From the NCBI GenBank assembly GCA_045596625.1, contig JAZOCU010000084.1:1-64000 (forward strand): a DNA stretch of 64,000 bases, written 5' to 3'. Of this stretch, positions 1 to 9,164 are shown one piece after another. The DNA comes from Firm-04 sp045596625. Lineage in GTDB: Bacteria; Bacillota; Clostridia; Oscillospirales; Ruminococcaceae. Made by a program: the position numbers and the translations under genes. The notes under the pieces are model-generated. The model was not told the DNA's origin, ran no database searches, and saw nothing but the letters and a program-made list of their open reading frames with translations. Position 1 is the first letter of the stretch, and every line of letters starts with the position of its first letter.

Positions 1-1246
1 CACCCTGCAGCACGCAGATATCCACAGCGGGCTGATTGTCGGCAGCAGTAGAGAACACCTGGGACTTGCTGGTGGGGATGGTGGTGTTGCGCTCGATGAT
101 CTTGGTGCAGATGCCGCCCATGGTCTCAAGACCCAGAGAGAGTGGAGTGACATCCAGCAGCAGCAGTGCTTCTTTGACATCGCCGCCCAGAACGCCGCCC
201 TGGTAGGCTGCGCCCAGTGCTACACACTCATCGGGATTGATGCCCTTGAAGGGTTCCTTGCCGATACGCTCCTTGACAGCCTGCTGCACAGCGGGGATTC
301 TGGAAGAACCACCGACCATCAGTACCTTATCCAGCTGAGAAGGATTCAGACCGCTGTCACGCAGAGCCTGCTCTACAGGGCCCATGGTTGCGCGAACCAG
401 ATCTGCAGTCATCTCATTGAACTTTGCCTGTGTCAGATTGAGATCCAGATGCTTCGGGCCGGTTGCATCCACGCTGATGAACGGCTGATTGATATTGGTG
501 GTTGTCATAGAGGACAGCTCGATCTTTGCTTTTTCGGCAGCCTCCTTCAGACGCTGCATCGCAGTCTTATCGGAGCGCAGATCAATGCCTTCTGCCTTCT
601 TGAATTCCTCGACCATCCAGTCGATGATGCGCTGATCGAAGTCATCGCCGCCCAGACGGTTGTTGCCGGCAGTTGCCAGAACCTCGGTAACGCCATCACC
701 CATATCAATGATGGAGACATCGAAGGTACCGCCGCCGAGGTCGAATACCATGATCTTCTGCTGTTCTTCCTTGTCGATACCGTAGGAAAGCGCAGCGGCT
801 GTCGGCTCATTGATGATACGTCTGACATTGAGTCCGGCGATCTGACCGGCATCTTTGGTTGCCTGACGCTGGCTGTCGGTGAAATATGCGGGAACCGTAA
901 TAACGGCTTCGGTCACGGTTTCGCCCAGATATGCTTCTGCATCTGCCTTGAGCTTCTGCAGGATCATTGCAGAGATCTCCTGGGGTGTATAAGCTTTACC
1001 GTCGATGGTGACCTTTTCGTTGGTGCCCATTTTTCTCTTAATGGAGATGACGGTGTTGTCGGGGTTGGTGATTGCCTGACGCTTTGCGATCTGGCCTACC
1101 AGACGCTCACCGGTTTTGGAAACGGCTACCACAGAGGGCGTTGTTCTTGCACCCTCTGCGTTGGGGATAACAACAGCGTTACCGCCCTCTACAACTGCAA
1201 CGCAGGAGTTGGTGGTTCCAAGGTCGATACCAATAATTTTGCTCAT
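1..1246 (-). CDS. dnaK: Chaperone protein DnaK (Hsp70), 3' end cut by window edge
   Basis: ATP-dependent Hsp70 chaperone that binds unfolded polypeptides in the cytoplasm with DnaJ and GrpE. The reading frame stays open from the start at 1246 to the window edge, about 415 codons, covering the whole ATPase domain and the beginning of the substrate domain. Visible signatures are MSKIIGIDLGTTNSC at the N-terminus, the phosphate loop VFDLGGGTFDVS, and VGGSSRIPAVQ. A GGAGGAAC ribosome site lies 6 bases before the ATG. It is the third gene of the hrcA-grpE-dnaK operon, 46 bp after grpE, so it should share the CIRCE/HrcA heat-shock control. dnaJ would be expected just outside the window. Identity is essentially certain; only the C-terminus is unseen. 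Confidence 0.98.
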   Translation of the reverse strand, partial: MSKIIGIDLGTTNSCVAVVEGGNAVVIPNAEGARTTPSVVAVSKTGERLVGQIAKRQAITNPDNTVISIKRKMGTNEKVTIDGKAYTPQEISAMILQKLKADAEAYLGETVTEAVITVPAYFTDSQRQATKDAGQIAGLNVRRIINEPTAAALSYGIDKEEQQKIMVFDLGGGTFDVSIIDMGDGVTEVLATAGNNRLGGDDFDQRIIDWMVEEFKKAEGIDLRSDKTAMQRLKEAAEKAKIELSSMTTTNINQPFISVDATGPKHLDLNLTQAKFNEMTADLVRATMGPVEQALRDSGLNPSQLDKVLMVGGSSRIPAVQQAVKERIGKEPFKGINPDECVALGAAYQGGVLGGDVKEALLLLDVTPLSLGLETMGGICTKIIERNTTIPTSKSQVFSTAADNQPAVDICVLQG

Positions 1247-1292
1247 GATGAAGTTCCTCCTTCAAAGTCTGAATATATGGCGGAAAGGGTAA

Positions 1293-1883
1293 TCAGCCGC
1301 AGTTGGCAACGGAGACCATCGCATGACGGATGATCCGGCTGCCCAGCAGATAGCCCTTCTGGTATACTTCGCAGATGATATTTTCGTCATAGTTTTCGTC
1401 GTCAACCTGACGAATGGCGTTATGCATTTTGGGATCAAACACTTCTCCCATTGCGGGGATTTCGGTAACGCCCAGCTTTTTCAGCGTTTCACAAAGCTGC
1501 TGATAGATCTTTTCCATACCGCTGCGGAAGGCTTCATCGGCACAAGGCGATGCCATGGCGCGCTCGAAATTATCCACAACCGGCAGCAGCTCCAGAACCG
1601 TTTTGGCTACGGCATCCTGATAGCTTTCGGTTTTTTCCTTGGCAGTACGCTTGCGATAGTTATCAAACTCGGCAAACAAACGCATATATTTGTCGTTTGC
1701 TTCCTGCAAGGCCTGCTGTTCGGGTGTCAGTTCAATGATCTCAGGCTCACCGTCATCGGTTTCCCGGAAAGGCGGTTCTTCTTCCAGGAAATCATTGGGC
1801 GCTTCCGGCATCGGATCCATAGGCTCACAGGTGCCGTCACAGTCATTTTCACAGCCCGGTGTATCACGCAGTTCTTCGGTCAT
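1293..1883 (-). CDS. grpE: Nucleotide exchange factor GrpE
   Basis: GrpE is the nucleotide exchange factor that releases ADP from DnaK. The 196-residue protein has an acidic, low-complexity N-terminus (about residues 1-55), then the family's long helix with FAEFDNYRKRTAKE, and a C-terminal beta domain with GEVFDPKMHNA and the closing VYQKGYLLGSRIIRHAMVSV motif. Length and architecture are typical. Its ATG overlaps the hrcA stop by 4 bases (ATGA), indicating translational coupling, and dnaK follows 46 bp downstream. Confidence 0.97.
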   Translation of the reverse strand: MTEELRDTPGCENDCDGTCEPMDPMPEAPNDFLEEEPPFRETDDGEPEIIELTPEQQALQEANDKYMRLFAEFDNYRKRTAKEKTESYQDAVAKTVLELLPVVDNFERAMASPCADEAFRSGMEKIYQQLCETLKKLGVTEIPAMGEVFDPKMHNAIRQVDDENYDENIICEVYQKGYLLGSRIIRHAMVSVANCG

Positions 1884-2932
1884 ATGTCGTCGTCCTCCTT
1901 GTTTTCGGAAATCAGATCCGTTAGTTTCTGGGTGATATATTCAAGATAGGGAATGACTCTGGCGTAATCGAGCCGCATAGGGCCGATGATGCCGAGGCGG
2001 CCGGCTTCCCTGCCGTCCTTATGATATTGTCCCACGATCATGCTGGAATTGCCGATGACAAAGGTCTGTCCGGCAGCACCTGATGCAGCCTGATGGGTTT
2101 CTTCACTGAACATCACATGGATTCCGCTGAAGGTATCGTTGAGCAGCGGCATGATCACATCCTGATGCTCCATGAATTGCACGATATCCATTGTATCCAG
2201 CTCTTGACAGGTGAGGAGATTGCGTGTGCCGTTGACCGTCAGCTCTTGCTGCATCATATCACGGCTCAGTTCATAAAGCCCCTGTACCAGCGGACTCAGC
2301 GTTACCATGTAGGCACCCAATGCGGCGATCAGCTGCTCCATACGCTCCGGTGAAAGGTCTGTCAGCGATACGCCATGAAGATGCTCTGTTAAAAATGCGG
2401 TGAAAAAGGAAAGCTGCTCTTCGCTCAGATCGAATTCCAGACGGCAAGCCTTGTTTTTGATATTGCCCGCCGAGGTGATCAGCAGGATCACATACAATCG
2501 CTTGCCAGTGGGGATGACCTCTACTCTTGAGATCACAGAAAACTGGGGCATGGCATTGACTGCCACCGCTGCACAATGGGTGATCTCTGCCAGTGCCGTG
2601 GTTGCCGATTGGATCAGCAGCTCTTCATCAAGGACCTCAGTGCCCTCAAAGATCTGATCCAGCCGTTCCCGATCCGCTTCGGGGATCGTATGTGCATGCA
2701 TACACTTATCAATATAGACTTTGTAGCCTTGAAAGGTCGGTACTCGTCCGGCAGAGGTGTGCGGCTGTTCCAGCAGACCGAGCTGCTCCAGCACCGCCAT
2801 ATCGTTGCGGATGGTGGCCGGTGACACATTGATATCCGGCAGCGACGCAATGGCTTTGGAGCCAACCGGTTCGCCGGTGGTCACATAGGCATCTACAACA
2901 GCTGCCAGAATTTTCAGCTTTCTGTCATCCAT
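1880..2932 (-). CDS. hrcA: Heat-inducible transcription repressor HrcA
   Basis: HrcA represses class I heat-shock operons by binding CIRCE, and its folding is monitored by GroEL. The protein has an N-terminal winged helix (DDRKLKILAAVVDAYV, then SPATIRNDMAVLEQLGLLEQPHTSAGRVPT, about residues 5-75) and the long HrcA C-terminal domain ending near RLGIIGPMRLDYARVIPYLEYI. An in-frame ATG at 2944 abuts the AAGGAG with no spacing, so the ATG at 2932 (MDDRKL) is preferred with a 12-base gap. The start remains slightly uncertain. It is the first gene of the operon and is preceded by a perfectly placed CIRCE, so it autoregulates. Confidence 0.96.
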   Translation of the reverse strand: MDDRKLKILAAVVDAYVTTGEPVGSKAIASLPDINVSPATIRNDMAVLEQLGLLEQPHTSAGRVPTFQGYKVYIDKCMHAHTIPEADRERLDQIFEGTEVLDEELLIQSATTALAEITHCAAVAVNAMPQFSVISRVEVIPTGKRLYVILLITSAGNIKNKACRLEFDLSEEQLSFFTAFLTEHLHGVSLTDLSPERMEQLIAALGAYMVTLSPLVQGLYELSRDMMQQELTVNGTRNLLTCQELDTMDIVQFMEHQDVIMPLLNDTFSGIHVMFSEETHQAASGAAGQTFVIGNSSMIVGQYHKDGREAGRLGIIGPMRLDYARVIPYLEYITQKLTDLISENKEDDDI

Positions 2933-2994
2933 TGCAGTGTCCATCTCCTTTCCGCAGCAGATCAGCCGGTGTCGGCAGACTGGTTTTTAGTGTG

Positions 2995-3021
2995 CTAGCA
3001 CTCTTGCTCTTTGAGTGCTAA
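2995..3021 (-). promoter_or_regulatory. CIRCE operator of the hrcA operon
   Basis: The inverted repeat CTAGCACTC, 9 bases, GAGTGCTAA matches the CIRCE consensus (TTAGCACTC-N9-GAGTGCTAA) except for one base. It lies 4 bp downstream of the -10 box, so bound HrcA would block the transcription start. Confidence 0.95.
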
Positions 3022-3025
3022 GATA

Positions 3026-3054
3026 ACAATACCATGTTTTCTTCTCCTTGTCAA
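3026..3054 (-). promoter_or_regulatory. Vegetative promoter of hrcA-grpE-dnaK
   Basis: Reading the minus strand, a perfect -35 TTGACA (3049-3054) is followed by a 17-bp spacer and -10 TATTGT (3026-3031). CIRCE starts directly downstream, consistent with repression of initiation. Confidence 0.88.
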
Positions 3055-3141
3055 GGCTTCCTCAGAACTTTCCGCAATTTTTGTAAAGTCGCACAAATTG
3101 CGACGGGATTTTTTATGGTTTTTTCATGCTTTCCTGTTGGG

Positions 3142-3173
3142 TTTTCTGCATAATCGGATTATTATGCAGAAAA
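3142..3173. repeat. 13-bp perfect inverted repeat upstream of the pectate lyase promoter
   Basis: TTTTCTGCATAAT and its exact reverse complement are separated by 6 bp (CGGATT). There is no U-run beyond either arm, so a terminator is unlikely. The repeat ends 16 bp before the -35 box of the pectate lyase promoter, the position of an activator or repressor site. A second small dyad, GTCGC...GCGAC, lies near 3091-3107. Function is inferred from position only. Confidence 0.55.
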
Positions 3174-3189
3174 AATAGAGGATTGTTCA

Positions 3190-3218
3190 TTGCATTGCGG
3201 ATGATTTTTCAGTATACT
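3190..3218 (+). promoter_or_regulatory. Promoter of the first pectate lyase
   Basis: -35 TTGCAT (3190-3195), 17-bp spacer, -10 TATACT (3213-3218). It lies about 80 bp before the chosen start. Confidence 0.7.
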
Positions 3219-3296
3219 GAACAGGAAGAGGCTCGGGCATAGCTTTGTCCGGGGATGCATTTTTGTATCATGTTGTTTGTTTTCAGGGGGTTATTT

Positions 3297-5675
3297 ATGA
3301 AAAGATCAAGCATGCGGCTGACTGCAGTCTTATGCAGCGCAGTCATGGCATTCGGTGCTGTTATCGTGCCCGAAGCCACACAAAAGTATTCCATTCTTTA
3401 TGCAGCGGATGCTGTGAACGTAACGGAATCCGGCGGCTGGCTGGAATCGGCATATTGTCAATGGCAGCCGGTCAGCGGTGCACAGGGCTACAATGTATAT
3501 GTAAAAGCATCCGGCGGATCCTATCAGCAAATCGACAGTATGCTGATCCGACAGTATAACGGCTATTATCGAGCCGATGCGGTCGGTCTCAGTGCGGGCA
3601 GCTATACGATGAAGGTCGTGCCGGTGATGAACGGTACGGAAAACGGTTCCATGGCAGCAGAAAAGTCTATGAATGTGGCTGCCCATGATCGTTCCGGTTA
3701 TGCCTTTGAAAAGGGAAAGGCCATTGGTGCCTACCAGGCAGACGGTACCTTGAAGCCGGGGGCAGTTGTTGTATATGTTACCAATGAAAACAAGGATTCG
3801 GTTTCTGCGAACATCGGCGGCAGTACGGTTTCCGGTGTGCAGAATATTGTGACTGCCTGCAAAAACAGCACAACGCCCGTGGCGATCCGTTTGATCGGCA
3901 ATATCACCGATCCCGCAACGCTGGATAAGGGTGATCTGCTGGTGGATAAGGTCACCTGCGGTCTGACCATCGAGGGCATCGGTGCCGATACGACCTTTAA
4001 CGGCTTTGGTCTCAGAGTCAAGAACACTTCGAATTTTGAAGCAAGAAACCTTGGCTTTATGAACTGCAACAGCTCTGAGGGTGATAACTGTGGTCTCCAG
4101 CAGAGCAATACCTATTGCTGGGTGCACAACTGTGATTTCTTCTATGGTGATGCAGGCTCCGATGCCGATCAGGTCAAGGGCGATGGTGCTCTGGATACCA
4201 AGAAATCCCAGTACATCACACATTCCTACAACCATTTCTGGGATAGCGGAAAGTGTAATCTGCAGGGTGCAAATTCCAGTGATACCTCCAACTATATCAC
4301 CTATCATCATAACTGGTATGACCACTCGGATTCCCGTCATCCCCGCGTAAGAGTGGCAACGGTTCATGTATACAATAACTATTTTGACGGTAATGCCAAA
4401 TACGGTATCGGTTCTACCACCGATTCGGATGTGTTCGTTGAGAACAATTATTTCAGAAATTGCAGCAAGCCGATGCTGATCTCGACCCAAGGCTCCGATA
4501 CCGCCAAAACGCTTTCGGGTGAAGTGGGCGGCATGATCAAGGCATACGGCAATGTGATCATCGGTGCCGATTCCTATATTCCCTACAGCAAGAACAATAC
4601 AAGCTTTGACTGCTACGAAGTTTCCTCCAGAAATGAGCAGGTGCCTTCTTCCGTGAAAGCGGCAAACGGCGGTGCTTCGTATAATAATTTCGATACTGCC
4701 GGCAGTATGTACAGCTATACGCCGGATAGCGCCGATGCGGTTCCCGGCATCGTAGAGACCTATGCGGGCCGTGTGCAGGGCGGCGATTTCCAATGGAACT
4801 TTGATGATAATACCGAGGATAGCAATTCCGATGTGATCGCAGCACTCAAGGCAGCGCTGGTTTCCTATGACGATCAGATTGTATCCATCGGCAGCGGCTC
4901 TTATGTGCAGCCCTCCGATCCGATCACAACAACAGCACCGCCTGCTTCCTCCAGCACTACAACAACAACGACCAACGGCAATTCCGATCCTATTGTGACC
5001 AACATCCCGGTATCTTCCGGTTATGAGCATAATTTTACCCAGCATGGCATATCCAGCAGTTTTTATTCCATCAGCGGCAATCTTTCGGACAGTAAGGGCA
5101 GCATGGAGTTTAGGGGGATGACGCTCTCGATTTGCCTGAAGATGGAAACTGCTACCAATATTGCATTCACCACGTCAGTGCCTTCAGTGCTGACGCTGGT
5201 GATGCAAAACGGTAATACCTTCAAGGTGGATGGTACTGCATATAATGTTCCTGCATCCGGCGTGTTTACACTGGATCTGGCAGCAGGAAATCATACCGTG
5301 ACAAAGGGCGACGGCTCTGTGTTCCTCTATTATATGTCTGTCAGCACCGATGCCGCGCAGGTTACGACGACCTCCACCACTACGACTACAACCACGACTA
5401 CAACCACTACTACGACTACGACTACAACCACAACCACAACCACTACTACGACCACCGAGCCGATTTCTGTTCGCTATGGCGATGTGAACTGCGATGGTCT
5501 GGTCAAGATCGACGATGTGGTGCTGCTCAGCCGGTATCTGGCTGAGGATAGGGAAGCGGTGCTCTCTGTGCCGGGAATTGCCAATGCCGATTGTGACGGC
5601 GATCAAGGCCTTACTACCGGAGATTCCACTGCAATTCTTATGTATCTTGCGGGACTTCTGAAGGAATTCGGTTGA
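3297..5675 (+). CDS. Secreted PL1-type pectate lyase with dockerin
   Basis: Extracellular enzyme expected to cleave polygalacturonate by beta-elimination. The start is MKRSSMRL at 3297, with AGGGGG 6 bases upstream; an upstream in-frame ATG at 3255 lacks a good site. The 792 residues comprise a signal peptide (about 1-38), a fibronectin-III-like module (about 40-125), a PL1 parallel beta-helix with LIGNITDP, TIEGIGADTTFNGFG and the catalytic-arginine region RHPRVR (347-352), a Thr linker (about 544-560), a small beta-rich module (about 576-685) of unassigned family, a long Thr-rich linker (about 689-720), and a type I dockerin. The dockerin repeats are DVNCDGLVKIDD and DCDGDQGLTTGD. The protein should dock onto a cohesin scaffold and be displayed in a cellulosome-like complex. 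The Thr linker is encoded by an AC-rich simple repeat. Confidence 0.93.
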   Translation: MKRSSMRLTAVLCSAVMAFGAVIVPEATQKYSILYAADAVNVTESGGWLESAYCQWQPVSGAQGYNVYVKASGGSYQQIDSMLIRQYNGYYRADAVGLSAGSYTMKVVPVMNGTENGSMAAEKSMNVAAHDRSGYAFEKGKAIGAYQADGTLKPGAVVVYVTNENKDSVSANIGGSTVSGVQNIVTACKNSTTPVAIRLIGNITDPATLDKGDLLVDKVTCGLTIEGIGADTTFNGFGLRVKNTSNFEARNLGFMNCNSSEGDNCGLQQSNTYCWVHNCDFFYGDAGSDADQVKGDGALDTKKSQYITHSYNHFWDSGKCNLQGANSSDTSNYITYHHNWYDHSDSRHPRVRVATVHVYNNYFDGNAKYGIGSTTDSDVFVENNYFRNCSKPMLISTQGSDTAKTLSGEVGGMIKAYGNVIIGADSYIPYSKNNTSFDCYEVSSRNEQVPSSVKAANGGASYNNFDTAGSMYSYTPDSADAVPGIVETYAGRVQGGDFQWNFDDNTEDSNSDVIAALKAALVSYDDQIVSIGSGSYVQPSDPITTTAPPASSSTTTTTTNGNSDPIVTNIPVSSGYEHNFTQHGISSSFYSISGNLSDSKGSMEFRGMTLSICLKMETATNIAFTTSVPSVLTLVMQNGNTFKVDGTAYNVPASGVFTLDLAAGNHTVTKGDGSVFLYYMSVSTDAAQVTTTSTTTTTTTTTTTTTTTTTTTTTTTTTTTEPISVRYGDVNCDGLVKIDDVVLLSRYLAEDREAVLSVPGIANADCDGDQGLTTGDSTAILMYLAGLLKEFG

Positions 5676-5743
5676 TCCCTCTCGATGCGATCTTCTGATC
5701 GCCAGTTTCCTCTCCCAATTCATAGCATACTTTGTGATTTTAT

Positions 5744-5784
5744 GCTGTTGTCCGGCAGATTGCTCGGACAGCAGCTCTTTTTTT
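5744..5784 (+). terminator. Intrinsic terminator after the pectate lyase
   Basis: 11-bp stem (5744-5754 with 5765-5775, one G-U pair), 10-base loop, followed by CTTTTTTT-type U-run. Confidence 0.85.
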
Positions 5785-5879
5785 GCAGAATCAGCAAAGG
5801 ATCTGTGAGATAAATGTGCAAAGGAAGCTGCGGAATTTCATTGGCGTTTGTGCGAATCGCCAAAAAGGTGGAAGGGGTC

Positions 5880-5908
5880 TTGACCACCGTTTTTTCGTAT
5901 GCTACAAT
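5880..5908 (+). promoter_or_regulatory. Promoter of the T-box leader and valS
   Basis: -35 TTGACC (5880-5885), 17-bp spacer, -10 TACAAT (5903-5908). Confidence 0.82.
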
Positions 5909-5914
5909 AAGAAA

Positions 5915-6300
5915 GATAGAAAAGCGATGACAAACGAGGAGTAAGAGCTTCCCTGTCGTTCAGAGAGAGCATGGTTGGTGAAAATGCTTCGATGGCTGCT
6001 CCGAAGTCGCGTTTCGAGCTGCGGATGCAAAGCAACGGATCGTTACCGGGATCCCGAACGATCGGTTGTGTGTAGTGTCCGACGGGTTCTCCCGTGACAG
6101 AGAAGGTCAGTCGGGTGCAAAGTGCAGCCTCGCTGTCCGAATAAAGAGTGCGGCAAATGGCGGATGTTACCGCTTGCCGAATTCAGGTGGTACCACGGAT
6201 GTGATTCCCATTGCCCTGATGGAAACCGTTCGTCCTGAGCATAGAGAGCATATGGTGTTTTCTGTGTTCAGGGCGATTTTTGTTTGATCGCATCGATCAA
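5915..6300 (+). promoter_or_regulatory. T-box riboswitch (valine specific) controlling valS
   Basis: The leader carries the conserved T-box sequence CAGGTGGTACCACGG near 6185-6199, Stem I features AGTA, AGAGAG and GGTTGGTG (about 5940-5985), and the specifier-side GAAGTC with GTC at 6006-6008. GTC is a valine codon, matching the downstream valS. Past the T-box, GCCCTGA (about 6213-6219) can pair with TCAGGGC before a GATTTTTG tract as the terminator. Uncharged tRNA-Val should stabilise the antiterminator and allow valS transcription. Short reading frames in this stretch are not real genes. Confidence 0.93.
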
Positions 6301-6327
6301 TGTTTGAAAAAAAGGAGCTGATTTTTC

Positions 6328-8952
6328 ATGGCCAAGGAACTGGCAAAGAACTATGACCCGAGTACCTTTGAAGACCGCATCTATCAGCAGTGGATGGAAA
6401 AACGCTGCTTCCATGCGGAGGTTGATCCCAAGAAGATCCCCTATACGATCGTCATCCCGCCGCCCAATGTAACAGGACAGCTGCATATGGGACATGCACT
6501 GGATGAAACCTTGCAGGATATTCTGATCCGCTGGAAGCGCATGAGCGGCTATTCGACACTCTGGCTGCCGGGTACCGATCATGCTGCGATTGCCACTGAG
6601 GCGAAAATCGTGGAAGCGATGCGCAAGGAAGGCGTTACTAAGGATGATATCGGCAGAGATGGCTTCATGGAGCGTGCATGGGCCTGGAAGGAACAGTATG
6701 CCGGCAGGATCGATCAGCAGCTTATGAAGCTCGGTTCCTCCTGTGACTGGGAACGGGAACGGTTTACGATGGATGAAGGCTGCTCTGAGGCTGTCAAGGA
6801 AGTCTTTGTAAAATATTACGAAAAAGGTCTGATTTACCGCGGCGAGCGCATCATCAACTGGTGTCCTCATTGTCTGACCTCCATTTCCAATGCCGAAGTG
6901 ACCTATGAGGAGCAGGATGGCTGCTTCTGGCATCTGCGGTATCCATTTGCCGATGGCTCCGGCTACATGGAGCTTGCCACCACACGTCCCGAAACGCTGC
7001 TGGGCGATACGGCTGTTGCTGTGAATCCCAAGGATGAGCGCTATGCACATCTGGTTGGCAAAAAACTGATCCTGCCGCTGGTCGGCAGAGAGATCCCTGT
7101 GGTTGCCGACAGCTATGTGGATATGGAATTCGGTACCGGTGTTGTGAAGATCACACCGGCCCATGACCCCAATGACTTCATGGTAGGTCAGCGGCATGAT
7201 CTGCCTGTCATCAATGTGATGACCGATGATGCCAAGATCATTGAGGATTATCCGAAGTATGCCGGCATGGATCGTTATGCTGCCAGAAAGGCGATCGTTG
7301 CCGATCTGGAGGAGGGAGGCTTCCTCATCAAGACCGAGCCCCATGCCCATAATGTCGGTACTTGCTATCGCTGCGGTACAACAGTCGAGCCGAGAGTTTC
7401 GCTCCAGTGGTTTGTCAAGATGGAGGAGCTGGCAAAGCCTGCGATCGAAGCGGTACGCAGCGGAGAAATCAAATTTGTTCCCGAGCGCTTCAATAAGCTC
7501 TATTTCAACTGGATGGAGGACATCCGTGACTGGTGTATCTCCCGTCAGCTCTGGTGGGGTCACCGGATCCCTGCTTTCTATTGCGATGACTGCGGCGAAC
7601 TGGTGGTTACCCGTGAAGACAGTGCAGTCTGCCCGAAGTGCGGCAAGGCAATGCGGCAGGATCCCGATACGCTGGATACCTGGTTCAGCTCTGCCTTGTG
7701 GCCGTTCTCCACGCTGGGCTGGCCGCAGAACACCGATGATCTGAAGTATTTCTATCCCACAGATACCCTTGTCACCGGTTATGATATCATCACCTTCTGG
7801 GTTTCCCGTATGATCGTTGCCGGTCTGGAGCATATGGATGGCGTTGCACCCTTCAAGACTGTGCTGATCCATGGTCTGGTGCGTGATGCACAGGGCAGAA
7901 AGATGTCCAAGTCTCTGGGCAACGGTATTGATCCGCTGGAGGTCATTGACAATTACGGTGCGGATGCTTTGCGCTTTATGCTGGCAACCGGCAATTCTCC
8001 CGGCAATGATATGCGTTTTATTGATGATAAGGTCAAGGCTGCCCGTAATTTTGCCAATAAGCTGTGGAATGCATCCCGCTTTGTCATGATGAATCTGCCG
8101 GAGGACTTTACCTTTACCGGTCTGCCCCGGACACTGCGTATGGAGGATCAGTGGATCGTTTCCAAGTTCAATCAGCTTGCCAAGGATGTCAATGACAATC
8201 TGGATAAGTTTGAGCTGGGTGTTGCTTCCACCAAGCTGTATGATTTCATCTGGGATGTATATTGCGATTGGTATATCGAGCTGACCAAATCCCGTCTGCG
8301 TGCAGGCGGAGAGAGTCAGGCACAGGCACAGGCAGTTCTGGTTTGGGTGCTGCGCGGTATGCTGAAGCTTCTGCATCCGTTTATGCCCTTTATCACCGAG
8401 GAGATCTGGCAGGTGCTCACAAACGATGAGAGCATGATCATGCTGGAGGACTTCCCGGTCTACTGCGAGGAGAATGATTACACAAAGACTGCCGAGGACT
8501 TTGAAAAGGTCATTGCAGCCATCAAAGCAGTCCGCACCATCCGTACTGAGTTGAATGTACCCAATTCCGCAAAGGCAAAGCTGTATTTTGAAACCCTTGA
8601 GGTCGAACTGTTCTCATCCTGTTCAATGTTCTTTGAGAATCTGGTTTCGGCTTCTGAGCTGGAGTTTGGTCAGGATTATCAGTTCAAGAATGCTGTGACG
8701 GCGGTGACCGATGTGGCTCGCATCTTCATCCCCATGGAGCAGCTTGTGGATGTGGAGAAGGAACTGGCACGTCTTGCCAAGGAAGAGGCAAAGGTGCGCA
8801 AGGATATCGAGTTCGTTCAGAAGAAGCTGCAAAATCCCGGATTCTGTGAAAAGGCGCCTGCACAGCTCATTGCTGCCGAGCGGGAAAAGCTCGCCAAAGC
8901 AGAGGAAAAGCTTGCCAAGGTATTGCAGTCGATCGCAAGCTGGAAGCAATAA
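6328..8952 (+). CDS. valS: Valine--tRNA ligase
   Basis: Class I aminoacyl-tRNA synthetase that charges tRNA-Val and edits misactivated threonine. The 874 residues match the family length. HIGH motif is HMGH at 53-56 after PPPNVTG; KMSKS is present exactly at 525-529; the editing domain has TTRPETLLGDTAVAV; a zinc-knuckle-like CDDC/CPKC pair is visible; and the C-terminus ends in the valine-specific coiled coil (about 805-874, rich in Lys and Glu). AAGGAG precedes the ATG. It is a single-gene transcription unit between its T-box leader and a strong terminator. Confidence 0.98.
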   Translation: MAKELAKNYDPSTFEDRIYQQWMEKRCFHAEVDPKKIPYTIVIPPPNVTGQLHMGHALDETLQDILIRWKRMSGYSTLWLPGTDHAAIATEAKIVEAMRKEGVTKDDIGRDGFMERAWAWKEQYAGRIDQQLMKLGSSCDWERERFTMDEGCSEAVKEVFVKYYEKGLIYRGERIINWCPHCLTSISNAEVTYEEQDGCFWHLRYPFADGSGYMELATTRPETLLGDTAVAVNPKDERYAHLVGKKLILPLVGREIPVVADSYVDMEFGTGVVKITPAHDPNDFMVGQRHDLPVINVMTDDAKIIEDYPKYAGMDRYAARKAIVADLEEGGFLIKTEPHAHNVGTCYRCGTTVEPRVSLQWFVKMEELAKPAIEAVRSGEIKFVPERFNKLYFNWMEDIRDWCISRQLWWGHRIPAFYCDDCGELVVTREDSAVCPKCGKAMRQDPDTLDTWFSSALWPFSTLGWPQNTDDLKYFYPTDTLVTGYDIITFWVSRMIVAGLEHMDGVAPFKTVLIHGLVRDAQGRKMSKSLGNGIDPLEVIDNYGADALRFMLATGNSPGNDMRFIDDKVKAARNFANKLWNASRFVMMNLPEDFTFTGLPRTLRMEDQWIVSKFNQLAKDVNDNLDKFELGVASTKLYDFIWDVYCDWYIELTKSRLRAGGESQAQAQAVLVWVLRGMLKLLHPFMPFITEEIWQVLTNDESMIMLEDFPVYCEENDYTKTAEDFEKVIAAIKAVRTIRTELNVPNSAKAKLYFETLEVELFSSCSMFFENLVSASELEFGQDYQFKNAVTAVTDVARIFIPMEQLVDVEKELARLAKEEAKVRKDIEFVQKKLQNPGFCEKAPAQLIAAEREKLAKAEEKLAKVLQSIASWKQ

Positions 8953-8973
8953 TTTCAATTGTAATATTTGCTG

Positions 8974-9013
8974 AAAATCAGCGGTGTGTATTGTGCACAT
9001 CGCTGATTTTTTT
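8974..9013 (+). terminator. Terminator after valS
   Basis: 15-bp stem (AAAATCAGCGGTGTG with CACATCGCTGATTTT, one G-U) followed by a T7 tract. Confidence 0.92.
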
Positions 9014-9024
9014 GTTTTTTTCAG

Positions 9025-9052
9025 AAAACTTGTATGGTAACGTACAAGTTTA
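9025..9052. promoter_or_regulatory. Shared 28-bp palindrome, copy 1 (lysis cassette)
   Basis: Left arm AAAACTTGTATG, spacer GTAA, right arm CGTACAAGTTTA; 10 of 12 arm positions pair. The same site occurs at 26299-26326 and 45439-45466, each before a phage gene cassette. It is centred about 126 bp before the holin-like start at 9165. Eleven bases downstream is CTCTGCTTGT, resembling CGCTGT-type sequences at the equivalent place in the other copies. Likely a binding site for a common regulator. Confidence 0.75.
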
Positions 9053-9164
9053 GACGCGTTTTTCTCTGCTTGTGAGGGCGACTGTTTTGCTGTATGCCGT
9101 ATTGTTTCGGAGGGTGCATGAGGGGATACAGCGTCAGACAGATACAGTCACAAAGGAGGATACC

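Noticed and set aside
3330..5045. 571-codon open frame on the minus strand opposite the first pectate lyase
   Set aside because: Repetitive Ile/Gly/Arg composition and no ribosome site; it is the shadow of the dockerin enzyme.
5357..5460. AC-rich simple repeat as a possible CRISPR array or regulatory satellite
   Set aside because: It is in frame and encodes the Thr-rich linker of the dockerin enzyme; similar stretches occur at 34592-34640 and 63385-63510.
6268..8376. 702-codon open frame on the minus strand opposite valS
   Set aside because: Its composition (His, Ile, Gly-rich, no domain) is that of an antisense shadow; valS on the plus strand has all family motifs and a T-box leader.
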